64,000 nucleotides of DNA from Lasiosphaeria ovina (taxonomy: Eukaryota > Ascomycota > Sordariomycetes > Sordariales > Lasiosphaeriaceae), in the NCBI GenBank assembly GCA_033439765.1, contig JAULSN010000001.1, positions 6,448,001 through 6,512,000 of the forward strand, read 5' to 3'. How positions within the stretch are numbered: position 1 is the first letter of the stretch; every line of letters begins with the position of its first letter. This document shows, one piece after another, positions 12,094-22,825 of this stretch. Position numbers and translations under genes: made by a program. The notes beneath the pieces were generated by a model. It searched no databases. It worked only from the letters and a program-made list of their open reading frames with translations, and was not told the DNA's origin.

Positions 12094-12711
12094 ATGTCTG
12101 CAAACAAAGGCCCAAGCGTAGGTCAAAAGGTAAGCCCAAGCCGGGTCTCTTCAGGCCAGCAGAGGTTTCCGGAACTCTCGCGCCAGTCGGCTGCTGACCG
12201 AGGGGTTTCCCCACCGTATCAGGTCCGCCCAGGTGACGGCGCACCCATCATCCAGGAAAGCGCAGGCTCCGTAGCGGACAACTCCCTAGCAGCCGAGTCA
12301 ATCCTCTCGGGCGGCGGCTTCGCGGCGAACCGGGGCGCCGAGCCCGGCAGCGAGCCGGCGCAGAACCCGCGGGCCGCGAAGCCCGGCGCCAGCGGGAAGC
12401 CGGGCGCGTCGAACCCCAACAGCCTCGAGAACATGGACTCGTACGCGGGCGCGGCGCCTAGCTACATCAACCGCGGCGCCGCGCAGGCGGACACGGCCGG
12501 CCCGCACGGCAGAAACCTGACCGAAGGCGGCTTCCAGGGCAGCGGTACTGCCGGCGGCCCGCTGCCGGAGCCCGGCAGTAAAAAGGACCCGGCGCGCTTG
12601 GCCATCGGCGCCGATGCCGCCGGCAACTCGCGGCAGACTCGGTCGCGGGACACGGAATCGCAGACGACAGAGCAGGGTTTCGAGGCCCTGCGGAGGGACG
12701 AGTCTGCATAA
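12094..12711 (+). CDS. Small low-complexity protein of unknown function
   Basis: 205 aa from the ATG in GTCATGTCT; the open frame also extends upstream, but only through a TTG. The protein is rich in Gly, Ala, Pro and Ser, has no signal peptide or membrane segment, and looks disordered. A more ordered-looking stretch (about residues 50-85, containing VADNSLAAESI) has the look of a short conserved motif. I do not recognise a characterised family. Strong GC bias at third positions (12,290-12,700 is very GC-rich) supports coding but also opens long shadow frames on the other strand. A possible 27-nt internal GT-AG pair is too short to be an intron. Confidence 0.6.
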   Translation: MSANKGPSVGQKVSPSRVSSGQQRFPELSRQSAADRGVSPPYQVRPGDGAPIIQESAGSVADNSLAAESILSGGGFAANRGAEPGSEPAQNPRAAKPGASGKPGASNPNSLENMDSYAGAAPSYINRGAAQADTAGPHGRNLTEGGFQGSGTAGGPLPEPGSKKDPARLAIGADAAGNSRQTRSRDTESQTTEQGFEALRRDESA

Positions 12712-13211
12712 ATCAGGCTCGGGCATACCGCTCGCTGCTTGGTCTCTCATTTTCTTGATTTCCTTTTCCATTTCATGTTAGTTTGTCGATATCTACCTAC
12801 CGTATAGAGCCGCGAGAATATTTCAATACAGCAAAGCCTTTTCTCGTGGATACTACCATCCCCTCACCAGAGATGCCCAACGAGGGCCTCTACGCATGCC
12901 TACTTGCCACCATAAGTAGAGTTTGAACTGGCTTCATCATCAATAATTACAACTCCCATACTTGTTCTGCCAAATAATTAAAAAAATAAAAATATTGCGG
13001 AGACCTAGCCTCGGTCGTGGCAGGATATGCCGTCGTTTTTTTTTTGTCTTGGCTCCCTGATACAAAACAAAGGAGGGAAAAAGAATGCTAGAATCAATGC
13101 GTTTCCGCCGCTCTTGCATTCATGCCCAAAGCCGAGTTAAAACCAAGACTCCCTGGACTAGCAACAATCCAACCCCAAACCCATTACGCGTTGCTGTATG
13201 AGCGACACTGT
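12712..13211. other. Convergent 3' intergenic region
   Basis: Lies between the 3' ends of two converging genes. It is AT-rich, with A and T homopolymer runs around 12,977-12,993 and 13,035-13,048, as expected of 3' UTR and polyadenylation sequence. No gene seen. Confidence 0.6.
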
Positions 13212-13927
13212 CTACAACACCGCAGCCACAACACCAGCGACAGCTGCCAGGATGCTGCCGGCGTTGAGGACGAGGTCGCCGGCGCTGCTCGACTTGGTGG
13301 CAGAAGCCGCAGTACCTGTCGAGGTGGCGGTGTCGGTGCCCGTGGTGGTGGCGGTGGCGGCCGCGTCCTCAGCCTTGCTCTGGACGGCGGCACCGCTTGT
13401 CGTGGCGGCGGGGGTCGGGACTGTCGTCTTGGCCGCCGCCGCTTTGGTCGGGGTGGCGGATGGGAACTGGCTGGCGTAGCCGCAGAAGATCTGCTCCTGG
13501 CCTTTGGCAGTGGCTGGAAAGCTGTGTCAGTACGCGTGCAATACGTGGCAAGGGGTGCTGTCCCTCGTAGACGATTTAGGGGGCAACGACTTACACACTC
13601 GTTGATCGTTGGGGCAGTTGTTGTAGCATCTGGATGAAAGGCGCGTGTCAGTACATAGATAGGCAACGGCCTCTCTCTGGCCTCCCCTCTTGGATATCCG
13701 CAAAACATCCCGGCGGCCCTAGGGACGTACGTTACGATATTTTGCCACTGCGAGCACATGCAGTTCCAGTCGCCGGTTACGCAGGCATCGAGCTTATCGT
13801 TCTCCGTCTCAAGACACCTGCTGACGATGTAGTCGGCAGCGCAATCCGAAGACGAGTCCGCTGTAGCGGTGGTCTGGGCGGCCACGGCCGACGCGAATAC
13901 GGCAAGGGACAGGAGAGAGAACTTCAT
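13212..13927 (-). CDS. GPI-anchored, eight-cysteine Ser/Thr-rich surface protein
   Basis: Three exons on the minus strand, 13731-13927, 13595-13629 and 13212-13513 (GTACGT and GTAAGT donors), give 177 aa. A signal peptide (residues 1-17, ending AVAA) is followed by a compact domain with eight cysteines, including CMCSQW and CYNNCP. Next come an Ala/Thr/Ser-rich stalk and a hydrophobic C terminus after a small-residue SSAGD site, the layout of a GPI-anchor signal. The exons are supported because splicing joins CMCSQWQNIVT to CYNNCP and restores the eighth cysteine (IFCGYA). The cysteine pattern resembles the fungal families annotated as GPI-anchored serine/threonine-rich proteins and is related to, but not a canonical, CFEM domain. 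Likely a cell-wall or plasma-membrane protein; ligand unknown. Confidence 0.8.
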
Positions 13928-15365
13928 GTTTGCTGCTAGGTTGGGGTGCTACCGTGTGGTAATAAGAGGAGAAGAACCTCAACGGCGGAAAAGAGAGCGG
14001 GGAGCTAAAGAAAGCTGCTCGGCAGGATAAGGGGGTGGCTCTTTAGGTTCGGGGATAGGATACGTGACTAATTATACTGAGAACCGTGGAGAAAACAACG
14101 AGTGACTGGGATAACGAGGAGAGCTCTCTACGAAGTAACGAGTGAGGGTTGCTGCCGGATTGTTGACTGGAATGGAAAAGAAGTACCGCACGGCAGCGAT
14201 CCACGGCAACAATGAGACGCGCCTTGAGAGGAAGTCGACGGACGGTAGACAAGTTCGAGAATGGGGAAATGCGAGAGCGCCAGGGTATTTAATTACCTAG
14301 TGTACATTTACAGCTAGTCCGAACATTTCGCACGACGCCCCCCTTCCCATCCCTCCCTGGGTTGGTGGTGGTTGTCCGGCCTTCGCGTCTCTTGGCCAGC
14401 CCGCCGCCCCTCCACCGTTAAGCTCCGGCCTATCAATTGTTGACTCTCGGCCGCTCTGCTCTGGCCACAGACTCGCTTCCTTGCTCCTGCAGGAATACTT
14501 CGTGTTGGCGAGGCATCGGTCTCTTGATGAGCCGAACATGATGGACTGTAGACACCAACAAAGCGCCCACCTCGTTAGGTTGGCCGGCCGTGAACTGACT
14601 CTCGATTTATTGACAGGGGCCACATGGTTGAGCTTGTAATTTTTCGGGCCGCGGCCTACCCTGGGTTGGTGCTTGCAAGTCCTCTCTGATTCGCCAATTG
14701 CTTGGTCAAAGCTTAAAAGCAGATGAGCTCCCGACGCCATCCTACGCCATATCCCAGAGCGCCAAGCCCTTGTCAAGTTGGGCGCTTTTTGGTGGAAATG
14801 GAGATGTCCAGACTGTTGAAGCACACCCTCTTCCGTGAAATACCTTTGCTCTCCCATTCCCAGCCACGGTACGGAACACGAAGTACTATATCGAAGATGC
14901 CCGCTTGGAACGCCGCCTCCTATAAATCCACGTTGCAGGAATAGCAAAGACGCCAGCACGGCTCTGCGCTGGCAGTGCGCTCATCAGATCGGCCAAGCTA
15001 CGGTGGCACGGGAGGTGCGCGGTCCGTCCGTTTTCACAATGGCCCGCATGGCCTGCACGCACGTCAGACATGCTGAGATTGACCATGTCAATCAACATCG
15101 GAACTCGGATACGGAGAGACACCAAACGGACATGACAAACTGCAAACTACGTGATACAGCTTTGGGTTATAAGACCTCTACCAGAAAATTTTGGGGAATT
15201 CCGAGCTGAGTATCCGAGACAGCGCGAGAGGCTCGGGCGATCGCTGTCGACGAGCTTGCGAGCGCGAAAGCATTGACAACATGAGTGGCATAGCTAGGAA
15301 GACGGCGTCGAGGGAAACGAAATAGTAGGTGTATGAAAGTCCATACACCGCAAGCCCGGAGTTGC
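13928..15365. other. Intergenic region upstream of the GPI-protein gene
   Basis: No supported gene. It contains the promoter of the GPI-anchored protein gene on its left and the 3' flank of the proton channel gene on its right. Open frames of up to 220 codons on the minus strand (14,297-14,959) lack a plausible domain and are interleaved with equally long frames on the other strand. Confidence 0.55.
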
Positions 15366-16070
15366 CTACCCGCTGCCATTGTTGCCCCGCCAGTGTTCGT
15401 TTCTCATGACCTCAATCTGTGTCTTGAGATCCGAGTTCTCCTGCTCAAGTTCAACTACCTTGGCTTCAATCTCTTCCATCCTCTCCGATGCCGCAACACT
15501 GAGCTCCTCAATGATCTTGACGAGGCGCCAGAGCCGAAGGATAATCACGAGCGATGCAATTTCCTCTACAATTCCATGGGTAAGTGCGTCGACGACAAAG
15601 CTCGTGACGATGATGACGGCATCAAAGCAGTGGAACCAGTCATGGAAGAATCTACAACAATGTTCAGCAAGTGGCCCGTGAAGGACATCTCAATGCCAGA
15701 GCCAGGCTGAATGAATGAGTGGTCGTGCTTACCGGTGGCCAAACGCCCAGACGGAAACCAGCAGCTCCAACACGAAGAGACAGCTGAACACGAGCCCGAC
15801 GATATGTAGAGCGTCGCGGGACTGTTCTACCCACTCCTCTTCCTTCTGGCCCAAGTCGCACGACACCAGAGCAATGAAGATGTCGGCTAGGATAGCACCC
15901 ACGTCCAGTGCGACGAGACCCAAGATGACAAAATGCTTGGTTCTAGACGACAGAAAGCTCCTGGTCTGTCTTTGCCAGCGAGCATATCCCGACGTAAAGG
16001 TGTTGTCCGAGGCCGGGCCGTGTAAGTCGTCATCTGCGAGAAGCGGCTGGTAGCTATTAGTGCCCGCCAT
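15366..16070 (-). CDS. HVCN1: Voltage-gated proton channel, Hv1 family
   Basis: Two exons, 15733-16070 and 15366-15651, joined by an 81-nt GTAAGC...TAG intron, give 207 aa. The protein is a lone voltage-sensor domain with four helices and no pore domain, followed by a C-terminal coiled coil (about residues 163-196) that would make it a dimer. Diagnostic residues are present. S1 has D56 (selectivity-filter position, LVALDVG) and D63. S2 has F99-x-x-E102 (charge-transfer centre). S3 has D123 and D134 in FDAVIIVTSFVVD. S4 has R152-x2-R155-x2-K158 in LRLWRLVKII. Compared with human Hv1 the third S4 arginine is lysine, and the residue at the Asn214 position is Glu161. By family knowledge it extrudes protons across the plasma membrane on depolarisation. 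It has a short cytosolic N terminus. Confidence 0.85.
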
Positions 16071-17025
16071 GGTAAAGAAAACAGCAATGCTTGAAAAAAT
16101 GGCGCAACAAGCTTTTCAACGCCAAAGCAAGTCGCAGCGGTATCAGCAGATCGGCGTGAGGGGGCTCTGTCGCATTTGGGGTGAACAAGCCAAACACGTT
16201 CGTGTCTCGTCTCTTAGTGTTATTTCCGATAAAACCCCATCAGCAGCCCAATGATACTGTAATTTGGAGTCATGTACTGAGAAGGCTGCTATTTTTTATG
16301 TTTGAATTGAATTACAGGAGACAGGCGAAAGGTCGAACAATAAGGAATCGCCGAGCACGAGATTGAAAACAGAGAAACAGAGAAATCGTGGACATTTCAA
16401 GAGCAGGAGGGCAGAAGGTTGCTGCGGCCCGGGGCATGAGGTTGGTCGCTGCGGCGTTGCTGCGTTTCCCGGTTGGTTGGGGGGCTTGGCAGGCACGACA
16501 CAGTAGGGCTGACTGACAGCAACTGAGCACCTTAAATACCGTAAGCAGCGTGGTCTTGCTATGCCTCATACTCCCAACTCCTAGCATCTCAATTCAGGTA
16601 TAGAGAAGACGAGTTGGATCAGCTTTGGTGTAGTCATTAGGTTCTGGGCAACTCCCCAATCTCTTGGAACTAACACCTAAAAGAGACGAGTCGTTCGACT
16701 GAGCTACCCGCGCTGTCTTCTCCGGTGCTCGGAGAGATCAAAGGCTGACCCCTATACACAAAAAAGATCATATCTGTGGTATAAAATAACGCCCCATATG
16801 CTCCGTCTAGTTCGGTCCTTTCTCCAAAGAGCTTGCCTCCACAGATCCGTATCCGTCTCCATGCGATTCCAGACAATGCAATGCTAGCTGATGGTGTTAG
16901 GGTCCTCCAGATCGAAATTTTTAAAAAAAACCCCCACCCGCGATGCACCGCGGCCCGCCCTGATTATGCTATGTAACTGCCCCGGTAATTATATGTACGT
17001 TTGTGCATGCGGTTCCAAAGACTTA
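16071..17025. other. Intergenic region with a tRNA-like fragment
   Basis: No protein gene supported. On the minus strand, 16681-16713 reads GCGCGGGTAGCTCAGTCG and onward, like the acceptor strand plus A box of a tRNA, but no T-arm/B box or matching 3' acceptor strand follows. I treat it as a relic or chance match, not a tRNA gene. Confidence 0.5.
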
Positions 17026-17838
17026 TCAGTTGTGTCTGGTCCGTTTCCCTCCACCAAAAACATCCTTCCCAAACCCATATCCTAAGCTACCGACGTCAAA
17101 TATCTCGGCAAGGTTCACTTTCCGTTTCTGGCCGGAACCTCGTCCCAATACCCTGGAGCCCGTGCGTGCGATGCGACCCCTCGTGTTCCGCTGCGTTGAA
17201 GAGGTGGACGCTGATCTAGTTGAAGAGTTGTGCGTTTGAGAGTCGGAAAGATCTAGGTTGGCAAGGCCCATATACGCGTCTTGGGGGTAGGCGACTGACG
17301 ATTGAAAAGTAAACATTTCCTGCGATGGTACCACGACGTCGACGTCCTCAACCAAAGGGCTAGACTGCCTCTGATCCAGCCCCTGATGTTGCCGTTGCTG
17401 TTGCTGCTGAGTTACCGCCGCTGTCATCATCGTCGCCGCCGTCGCCGCCGCCGTCGGAACAGCCGGTGGAACCAAGTCTCTCATTTGTATCTCGTTCCGC
17501 ACATCCACCGGAGCCTGTGCTGTGGCACTGCTGCCGGAGCTAGCGCGTGGTGGTGATGCGGCATCGGGTTTCTCTGTCTCGTCCTCGCTTTCTATTGTTG
17601 TGGGCGCAGAGTCGCGTCCATCAAGCTGCCTCGTCGCCCATGTCCGGATCTTCCATCCTTCGCCACCTCCAAGGCCCAGCCTCTCCTTATCAAGAAAGCC
17701 GAGAAGATCCTCCAGACAGTCTTGGTATCCGTCTGCGCGAGACTTGATCTGGCCCGCAAATGACGTCTTGTAGAGTTTGGTCACTGATAAAGCGGCTGCC
17801 TTGAAGGCGTCGAGGAGCTCCGTTGATTCGCTGCTCAT
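17026..17838 (-). CDS. DUF4588 / HAPSTR1 (C16orf72)-like protein
   Basis: Single exon, 270 aa, start MSSESTELL. The N-terminal ~75 residues form an apparently helical domain with FKAAALSVTKLYK and GYQDCLEDLLGFLDKE, matching the spacing of the F-x2-A-A-x2-V-T-x-L-Y-K core I associate with the DUF4588/HAPSTR1 family. Then come a Thr/Ala/Gln-rich disordered middle (a five-Gln run near residue 147) and a conserved-looking C-terminal block rich in Gly and basic residues, KRKVNLAEIFDVGSL through FGGGKR. In animals HAPSTR1 is a nuclear stress-response regulator working with the ligase HUWE1; that role is only an inference for this fungal protein. No introns, signal peptide or membrane segment. Confidence 0.6.
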   Translation of the reverse strand: MSSESTELLDAFKAAALSVTKLYKTSFAGQIKSRADGYQDCLEDLLGFLDKERLGLGGGEGWKIRTWATRQLDGRDSAPTTIESEDETEKPDAASPPRASSGSSATAQAPVDVRNEIQMRDLVPPAVPTAAATAATMMTAAVTQQQQQRQHQGLDQRQSSPLVEDVDVVVPSQEMFTFQSSVAYPQDAYMGLANLDLSDSQTHNSSTRSASTSSTQRNTRGRIARTGSRVLGRGSGQKRKVNLAEIFDVGSLGYGFGKDVFGGGKRTRHN

Positions 17839-19229
17839 TGTTGTGTGCGGTGGGCGGACTATGCGCAGATTATCTCGAAGGCGGTTGCGTTTGGGGTGAG
17901 TGTGATCTCAAAAGGTCTCTTGATCCGTGTCTTGACAAAGGCAACCTCGCTGCTGTTGTAGAAATTGGTGGAATCCCAAGCTGTGGGGTGCGGCGACCGA
18001 GTGAGGGGTTTTCGGAAAAGCGAGCCACAATGTGGGTCAAAGTAGTTCTCTTGATGGAGCAGTGCTAGGACTCTGGACCCAGTTGGTGAATGCCCGCGAT
18101 GCGGGTGCAAGATCAGTTGGGCTCGTCCTGGGAGTTTTGCTTGGGTTTCTTGGTTGATGTGTTGTCAACCTGTCAAGACGCCAGGCAGATTTGGTCATGT
18201 GCACGAGGTAGCCTGGGGCTCAGGTTGGCCGATGCTGAGGCAAGAGATTGGTCTAGCCTAGCGGGGTGTTTACTAGCTTCACCTCCACGTGCACGTTGCC
18301 TGTAAATAGAAAATACACTAAACTTAGCCGTGAACCCCGGGCATACTTCTTGGCCCTTGTAATGGATTTCACAATGGAAAATCCGATATATGCGGTTTAG
18401 CACGATCAACAGAAGAATGCACCTTCATAAACCTTGAGCCTACCTAAGTGAGTGCTGAGAACAATTTTTTGTGGATTCTTAGTGCACAGGTAAGATGCTT
18501 TCTTACACAGTGTGTGTGGCGGACGATTTCTCCTTGCACGTACCCTGAAGTGCCGATCAAGTCCGATCCGCAGAAGCAGAGAAAGGGTAGAACCTTGAAG
18601 GTAGAGCAAAAAGAACGGGTATTGTACATCCTGACTTTCTAACAAATACATCCGGTCAGCTTGTTGGACCACGTGAATTACAACGAGGCCGCTATGGAAT
18701 AAAATTCAAGTGGATGCATGAGGTGGTCTGTGATCTGGGCACTTGGAGTCTCCCGTGAACTTCCCTTCCAGCCAGTCCATGTCATGTCAGAAAAATCGAG
18801 GGGCTACTGGATCAAATACTGTTCTCCGTACTTAGGTACCAGGTACCTTTAGGGACCCAGCAGCCCGCATGCCAGCCCTGCCATTGCTCTGAGGCCCGGG
18901 CGTTGCAGCATCAACTTTGATCCCCTTCCGCTGGCCGGGCTCTATGATTGGTTAACTAGAACGCGCTTTCGACCGTTTTGGGGCACCTCGACTTTAAGAA
19001 AATCCCACCCGCACGGCACCTCCCCTTCACCATACACAACACCTTGAACGCCGAGCCTACCTCTCTAATTGACCGGCAGCTCAGGCTCTCTCAGCCATCG
19101 GCAAACCACATCGCGACACTTGACCTACCTCTATCAACGCCCACAACGGTCTGGTTTTCTTGCGCAAGCGCGTCTAAGTCGCGTGTTAGTGGCGTGCAGC
19201 CCACTGCTCGACAGTAATTGCAGTTAGCC
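17839..19229. other. Divergent promoter region (DUF4588-like gene / ISWI)
   Basis: Separates two divergently transcribed genes. No supported coding region. It includes a short palindromic GGTACCAGGTACC-type sequence near 18,836-18,848 and a C-rich leader before the ISWI start. Confidence 0.55.
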
Positions 19230-22200
19230 ATGGTTCCCCGTCCGCGGCCCAGCGGCAACGAGACGGACGCGTCAATGCCGGACGCGCCCGAGCCAGGCAA
19301 TCACACCGGCGTCGCTATGGTATGTCATCTTGTGTATTCTCCCCGCTGATAGAATTGTAGGATCGTGGAGGGCTACTTGTATCACGAAATCTTGAACTGA
19401 CATTCGCCAGGACGTCGACGAGACCCCCGACTACACCGACTCGGACACGAACCCCAACACCACGGCCAGTAGCGTGATTGGTGAACCTGTGGGCGATGGC
19501 CGTAAGAGGCGCACCGAGGTCAACCAGCTGCGACGGAGCATCTTTGGAAAGAAGCATGACAGACTAGGAGAGTCAAAGGTAAGCAACACTGCGCGAGTGT
19601 CAACTTCTTGCCATATCAACCTCCGGATTGATACTCATGATGCTCTAGGAGGATGATACTATTCGACGATTTCGATATCTTCTCGGCCTGACAGATTTAT
19701 TCCGCCACTTCATCGAGACGAACCCCGACCCCAAGATTCGCGAAATCATGAATGAGATAGATCGGCAAAACGAGGAAGCCGCTCGAGCGAAGAAAGGCGC
19801 CGGTCGCCAGGGCGGTGCTACTAGCGAGCGACGTCGCCGGACCGAAGCCGAGGAAGATGCCGAGCTACTGAAAGACGAGAAGCGTGGTGGTGCAGCGGAA
19901 ACAGCTTTCCGCGAGTCTCCTGTCTTTATCCAGGGCACCATGCGAGACTACCAAGTGGCCGGATTGAACTGGCTAATATCGCTGCACGAGAACGGCATCT
20001 CCGGAATTCTTGCCGATGAAATGGGTCTCGGCAAGACACTGCAGACGATATCCTTTCTAGGATACTTGCGACACATCATGGGAATTACTGGTCCCCATCT
20101 GGTCATAGTACCCAAGTCCACACTCGACAACTGGAACCGCGAGTTCACAAGATGGACTCCAGAAGTGAATGTCTTGGTGTTGCAGGGCGCCAAGGAGGAG
20201 CGTCACCAGCTCATCAACGACCGCCTTGTGGACGAAAACTTCGATGTCTGTGTCACCAGCTACGAGATGGTCCTTCGAGAGAAATCTCATCTCCGAAAGT
20301 TTGCGTGGGAATACATCATCATTGACGAAGCCCACCGAATCAAGAACGAGGAGTCGTCCTTGGCGCAAGTGATCCGGATGTTCAACTCGAGAAATCGTCT
20401 CCTCATCACCGGAACGCCGTTACAGAACAATCTGCACGAGCTCTGGGCCCTTCTCAATTTCCTTTTGCCAGACGTCTTTGGCGACTCGGACGCATTCGAC
20501 CAATGGTTCTCAGGTCAAGACAGGAACCAGGACGAGGTTGTCCAGCAGCTTCACCGAGTTCTGCGGCCATTCCTGCTTCGCCGCGTGAAGAGCGACGTGG
20601 AGAAAAGCTTGCTGCCCAAAAAGGAGGTCAATGTCTATATTGGTATGTCCGAGATGCAGGTTAAATGGTACCAAAAAATCTTGGAGAAGGACATCGACGC
20701 CGTCAACGGAGCGGGCGGGAAACGCGAGTCCAAAACGCGCCTCTTGAACATTGTCATGCAGCTTCGGAAATGCTGCAATCATCCATACCTCTTTGAGGGC
20801 GCCGAACCTGGCCCGCCATATACCACGGACGAACATCTTGTCTACAATGCCGGCAAAATGATGGTTTTAGACAAGCTCTTGAAGAGAATGCAGAGACAGG
20901 GAAGCCGAGTTCTTATTTTCTCTCAAATGAGCCGCCTGCTGGATATTCTTGAGGATTATTGTGTGTTTCGGCAATACAAGTACTGCCGTATCGATGGCGG
21001 CACCGCTCACGAAGATCGTATTGCGGCCATTGACGAATACAACAAACCGGGCTCCGAGAAGTTTGTCTTCTTGTTGACAACAAGAGCTGGAGGCCTCGGC
21101 ATCAACTTAACAAGCGCTGATATTGTTGTCTTATATGATAGCGACTGGAACCCGCAGGCCGATCTGCAAGCCATGGATCGCGCGCATCGTATTGGTCAAA
21201 CCAAACAGGTGGTCGTATATCGATTCGTCACAGACAATGCCATTGAAGAGAAGGTCCTGGAGCGAGCAGCACAAAAGCTGCGTCTTGATCAGCTGGTTAT
21301 CCAGCAAGGCCGCGCGCAAGTCGCTGCAAAGGCCGCTGCTAACAAGGACGAACTTCTGTCCATGATTCAACATGGCGCTGAGAAAGTCTTCCAGACCAAA
21401 GGGGCGTTCGGCAAACTAGCAGAGAATGGGGGTGAGCTGCATGACGATGATATTGACGCGATTCTCGAAGCCGGCGCGAGTCGGACCAAGGAACTGAATG
21501 CGAAATATGAGAAGCTTGGCATTGAGGACCTGCAAAAGTTCACGTCCGAGTCGGCATACGAATGGAACGGAGAGGACTTTGCAGCTCGCAAGAAAGACAT
21601 CGGCATCAGCTGGATCAATCCAGCAAAGCGGGAGCGAAAGGAGCAGATTTACTCGATCGACAAGTACTACAAGCAGGCATTACAAACTGGTGGACGGACG
21701 GCCGACACGAAACCCAAGGCTCCTCGAGCTCCAAAGCAGGTGCCTGTGCACGACTACCAGTTTTACCCCCCGAGGCTCCGCGAGCTCCAAGACCGGGAAA
21801 CCGCCTTTTACCGAAAGGAGATTGGCTACAAAGTTCCTCCTCCCGACAAAGACGACGAGAACCTGTCGGAACGCGAAGCTGAGAGGGCCCTCGACCAACA
21901 GGAGATCGACGACGCAACCCCGTTGACTGAGGAAGAGCAGGAAGAGAAACAGAGGCTAGCCCTGCAGGGCTTTGGCGAATGGAACCGGCGAGACTTCCAG
22001 CAGTTCGTCAACGGCTCAGGACGCTATGGCCGGACAGATTACGAGGGCATCTCCCTCGAAGTCGACAGCAAGACCCCAGCAGAGATTAAAGCCTATGCGA
22101 AGGTATTCTGGCAACGATTCACTGAGATTGCGGATTACCCGAAGCACATGAAGGTCATCGAGGACGGCGAAGAGCGCATGCGCAAAATCGAGCATCAGCG

Positions 22201-22825
22201 CAAGATGCTGCGCAAGAAAATGAGCCAGTATCGTGTCCCGTTGCAGCAACTCAAGATCAACTATTCGGTTTCGACCACCAACAAGAAGGTTTACACAGAA
22301 GAGGAAGACCGGTTTCTGTTGGTATTGCTCGATAAGTATGGCGTCGACTCTGAGGGTATCTACGAGAAGATCCGGGACGAGATTCGAGAGAGTCCACTTT
22401 TCCGCTTCGACTGGTTCTTTTTAAGCCGCACGCCCACAGAAATTAGTCGCCGCTGCAGCACTCTCCTCACCACCATTGTCAAGGAGTTTGAGGATGTCAA
22501 CACCACCAAAACAAACGGCGTCAATGGAAAGCTTAAGAGGGAACCTGAGGACGACGAGAATGATGAAGATAGTATACTCGGTATGGCTCCAGCCAAGAAG
22601 AAGACCAAGGCGAATGGTGTCAAGGTATGCCCTACCAACTACAACTAGCATAACCCAGGGGGATTGGAATGCTGATATGATACACAGAACAAGAACCTTG
22701 ATAACGTCAAGTCGGCGACCGGCAGCAAGGCGAACTCTACTTCTCCATCTAGAGCCTCAAGTGTCTTGTCTACGAACTCGAACGCTGCAGCCTCCAAGGG
22801 GAAGGCAAAAGGCAAGAAGAAGTGA
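19230..22825 (+). CDS. ISWI: ISWI-type ATP-dependent chromatin remodelling ATPase
   Basis: Nucleosome-spacing motor of the SNF2 superfamily, nuclear. Four exons, 19230-19319, 19411-19578, 19649-22624 and 22688-22825, all phase 0, give 1,123 aa, the usual ISWI length (yeast Isw1/Isw2 about 1,120-1,130). Order of domains: acidic N terminus, the basic [12 protein letters not shown]utoN-like segment, SNF2 ATPase with Walker [11 protein letters not shown] (about residues 207-216) and DEAH box (312-315), then the helicase C-lobe with the GGLGIN and DRAHRIGQ motifs. HAND, SANT and SLIDE regions follow, the last including the QQLKINYSV and [12 protein letters not shown] blocks, and a Lys-rich tail ends the protein. 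A branch site ACTGAC precedes the exon 2 acceptor. The last exon encodes only a Ser/Asn/Lys tail. Whether it is Isw1- or Isw2-like cannot be decided here; many filamentous fungi carry a single ISWI. Confidence 0.95.

Noticed and set aside
12130..12156. GTAAGC...TTCAG pair inside the small unknown gene
   Set aside because: Only 27 nt, below any functional fungal intron length.
12298..12771. 157-codon minus-strand frame opposite the small Gly/Ala-rich gene
   Set aside because: Shadow of the very GC-rich plus-strand coding sequence; Arg/Ala/Gly-rich composition with no domain and no independent support.
14297..14959. 220-codon minus-strand frame between the GPI-protein gene and the proton channel
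   Set aside because: No domain, weak start context, and mirrored by plus-strand frames; probably chance.
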